Source of the DNA: Parascedosporium putredinis | Lineage: Eukaryota; Ascomycota; Sordariomycetes; Microascales; Microascaceae | DNA length: 64,000 nucleotides | Direction of reading: 5' to 3' | NCBI GenBank assembly: GCA_949357655.1 | Contig: CASHTG010000016.1 | Span: 62,001-126,000 of the forward strand | Part shown: positions 61,809 through 64,000 of the stretch, in pieces | Layout: each line of letters starts with the position of its first letter | How positions within the stretch are numbered: the first letter of the stretch is position 1 | Translations under genes and position numbers: made by a program | Notes under the pieces: generated by a model | Told to the model about the DNA's origin: nothing | What the model saw: the letters and a program-made list of their open reading frames with translations, nothing else | Database searches by the model: none

Positions 61809-62292
61809 CCCGGTAGGCGAAGCCTGAAAAAACGTTGACTATCCAAAGTCCAAACTGCGAGCAATTGTTATTCCCGCCACCCCCTTTCTTATTCTTTTTC
61901 TTTTCTAGCCCTGGGAAACATTGCCCCCATGGCCCTTCTCCTCCAAAAAGAGTGTATTTTATAATGGCCTGCTAGCTATGGTTACAACCTAATATGGATA
62001 TTGGAATTCAATGGCAGGCATGTGTGGCCCGGCCTTAGAAACGCTTACTACTGATATGGGCTACCATAACTACGGGTTTTGAAGCATGGCGAACTATCCC
62101 TAGAGTACTTTTCCGCTCACGGGTTCGTGACGGTGCAGGAGTTTGGTGCAGGGTATGGCTACGGTTATGGGGTTGGCGTGTCATCTCGATAGATGGTGTG
62201 GGCGTTCAGAACGCAAGCGGTCTGCCACTGAGCGGAGCAGTGGTTAAAAATGATTATTCTCCATCTGTGCCGTTGTGCTCACATCCTTGATG

Positions 62293-62316
62293 TCTCTCTC
62301 TCTCTCTCTCTCTCTC
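62293..62316. repeat. TC microsatellite
   Basis: Twelve perfect TC dinucleotides, continuing as an imperfect pyrimidine run to about 62333. Confidence 0.9.
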
Positions 62317-63634
62317 CTCTCTCCCTCTCCCTCCGAGGCTTTCTGACAAGTCGCCGTCCACATCGGCCTCCATGAAACCGTTTCGGTTCCCTTGTTTGCA
62401 AGGCGCGATAAATGAGGCGAATGAAAGGAAGAGGGGGTGTAAATTGGGAGACGAAAACAAGGAGGAGAAAGAAACAGCAAAAGGAGAGAGTAGGGCAGAT
62501 ATCATGGGTGCACGGGGAAAGGGTCTAATGAAATGTGGCCCACAGAAGATCGCGTTTCTAGATGGAACGGACTCCACGCACGCTTTGTCAAGCGTCACAT
62601 ATCTTTCGGCAGTGGACATTGATGTACATGATATTGTCCTCACGGAACCGGGCTGAGCGAGCAGGAGCTGCGAACAGACCAGAGATGAGAAGAATGAGAC
62701 GATGATTTTCGAGGAAAGCGGGAAGGGCCTCGGTTGATGAATCCCGGAGGTAGCAAGAGACTTTTTCACAAAGAGAAGAGAGAGATCCATTGCATCCACC
62801 CACTCGATCAGGTGCATTATGTGGGGGCTGTTGTTCAGGAGGGCCAAGGGCCGAGGGCGATGAAACGGGCCACAGACGAACTCGGTGCTCGGGTGTAGGA
62901 TTGAAGAGTCCTCAACGATTCCATATCAGCTATGCTCCCCGACTTTGTAGGTTATGGGACGGGGCGGAGGGGAAAAGAAAGAAGAAAAAAAGAACGGGCC
63001 AGTTCGTCATCAGTGACAACATTGAAAATCAATTGATTGAATAGATCCTAGCTTGTTTCGTTGGTTGACGTGAACGTTCTTTTGCTCCTCGCCCAACGGG
63101 GACGCAAGCGTTTCTTTTGGAACCATTGGAACAAATATCCATTGTATGGATGTGCACTGGATCAATCATCGTGTATGTCTGTCTAAGCAAGTCGTCGTCT
63201 CAAGCTGAGCCATCTATTCGAATGAACGAGCTCAACGCCCTGATTGCGGGCCTTCTGAGACGTGCGTTTGCACGCGCCCGCGCAAATGGTTGGGCTGGGG
63301 CCGGGCGGCCGGAAAACACATTAATAGGCTCAAGGGAGCCAGCCGCCAGCCGCCCTCTTTCTTTCTGTACTTGTACTAATCGACACGCGCGCTCAATGTC
63401 CTCGGGCATAGGGTTAATGGCGAAGGACTGGGAAGCATCTATGATAGATCCATGTACTGGATGTCAACGCTTTCATTCAACCACGGCTGATGGTGAGAAC
63501 CATTGAACTTGTCAGCTGGTGCTAGCAAGGCGGGACGATTGGCTCGGGCTTTTGCGAACCGCCCCGCGCTCAAGTGGCGCTGTCGAACCTCTTTGAGAGC
63601 TATATTGGATGGCATCTACCGAGGTATCCATCTA

Positions 63635-63664
63635 TGGATTGATGGATGGATGGAAGGATGGATG
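63635..63664. repeat. Tetranucleotide repeat, unit TGGA/GATG
   Basis: Imperfect copies of a four-base unit, about seven in a row with two substitutions. Confidence 0.8.
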
Positions 63665-64000
63665 TCGTTGACGATAGGGGACACGCTTGATGGATCAATT
63701 TCGTCGCCAGTCTAGTTTACTTGTATGAGTTTGTTCATGAGGCTGGACGGGGCTGGAGGTGCCAGTGATGAAGAGAAGAGTGCGCGTTGAAGCATCGGCC
63801 TGGCCTGTATTGGCCCGGGTCTAATGGAGGGATCTATATCAATCAATTCCTTGGTGCGCGGGTTCCAGCCCGAGGAGAGACGGTGGCGCCTGCGCGGGGC
63901 GTGAAACCCCTTTGGGGCCCGGGAGGGGAGCACTTCAGGTCGCGCTCTTCCGCCAGCTCGGCTGAGACCGCCCCAACCTCACGAACTACCCCGCGTTGGT

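Larger units (their letters stand above)
61809..64000. other. Gene-free region at the right edge
   Basis: About 2.2 kb without a recognisable gene. It holds a perfect TC microsatellite (62293-62316) and a TGGA-type tetranucleotide repeat (63635-63664). Frames on both strands overlap without family features. The window may end in the upstream region of a further gene. Confidence 0.5.

Noticed and set aside
62254..62847. A 197-residue minus-strand frame near the right edge
   Set aside because: It passes through the TC microsatellite (Arg/Glu repeats) and shows no domain.
1..64000. CRISPR arrays, bacterial-type operons, integrated viruses, intact transposons or a secondary-metabolite cluster
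   Set aside because: No spaced direct repeats, polymerase, integrase, transposase, polyketide or peptide synthetase motifs were seen in any frame.

Overview
This window is nuclear DNA of a filamentous ascomycete (Pezizomycotina). The evidence is compact protein genes broken by many short spliceosomal introns (about 55-180 nt, GT donors, CTAAC-like branch sites close to AG acceptors), fungal-type housekeeping proteins, and long gene-free spacers rich in pyrimidine tracts and microsatellites. No CRISPR, bacterial operon, viral gene or intact transposon was seen. The class of the fungus cannot be fixed from the sequence alone.

Layout: (1) 1-4.5 kb has no recognisable gene. (2) 4.5-14.8 kb holds a cation-diffusion-facilitator metal transporter (+), the large phosphatidylinositol 4-kinase STT4 (-), and the 20S proteasome beta subunit PRE7 (+), divergent from STT4. 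(3) 14.8-24.0 kb is a 9 kb stretch without a supportable gene. (4) 24.0-26.0 kb is an RRM plus YTH RNA-binding protein. (5) 28.4-29.4 kb is a small heat-shock protein with two perfect heat-shock elements and a TATA box upstream. (6) 30.0-38.7 kb is gene-dense: RAD51 (+), NUP120/NUP160 (+), VPS26 (-) and ribosomal protein RPL9 (+). (7) 39.7-40.9 kb is a cysteine-rich single-pass membrane protein (-). (8) 43.9-54 kb holds VMA13 (+), GCV1 (+), an intron-containing tRNA-Glu (-), an MFS transporter (+) and an annexin (-). (9) 54-64 kb has an unresolved broken reading frame, a secreted Ser/Thr-rich protein (+), a tandem zinc-finger nuclear protein (+), and gene-free sequence to the end.

The genes are unrelated housekeeping functions (lipid signalling, protein turnover, recombination, nuclear pore, endosomal sorting, translation, vacuolar acidification, one-carbon metabolism). 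They do not form a pathway or a biosynthetic cluster.

The strongest window-wide signal is technical. Nearly every conserved gene carries reading-frame breaks, most of which sit in a short mononucleotide run and are repaired by one extra base. For RAD51, NUP120, VPS26, RPL9, STT4 and the zinc-finger gene the exon lengths become exact multiples of three once these bases are counted. VMA13 and the small heat-shock gene are intact. This pattern fits homopolymer under-calling in the assembly better than real pseudogenes. Gene entries therefore give the full span of each gene and describe the breaks. I did not find convincing evidence of a new biological system; the items most worth a second look are listed as findings.
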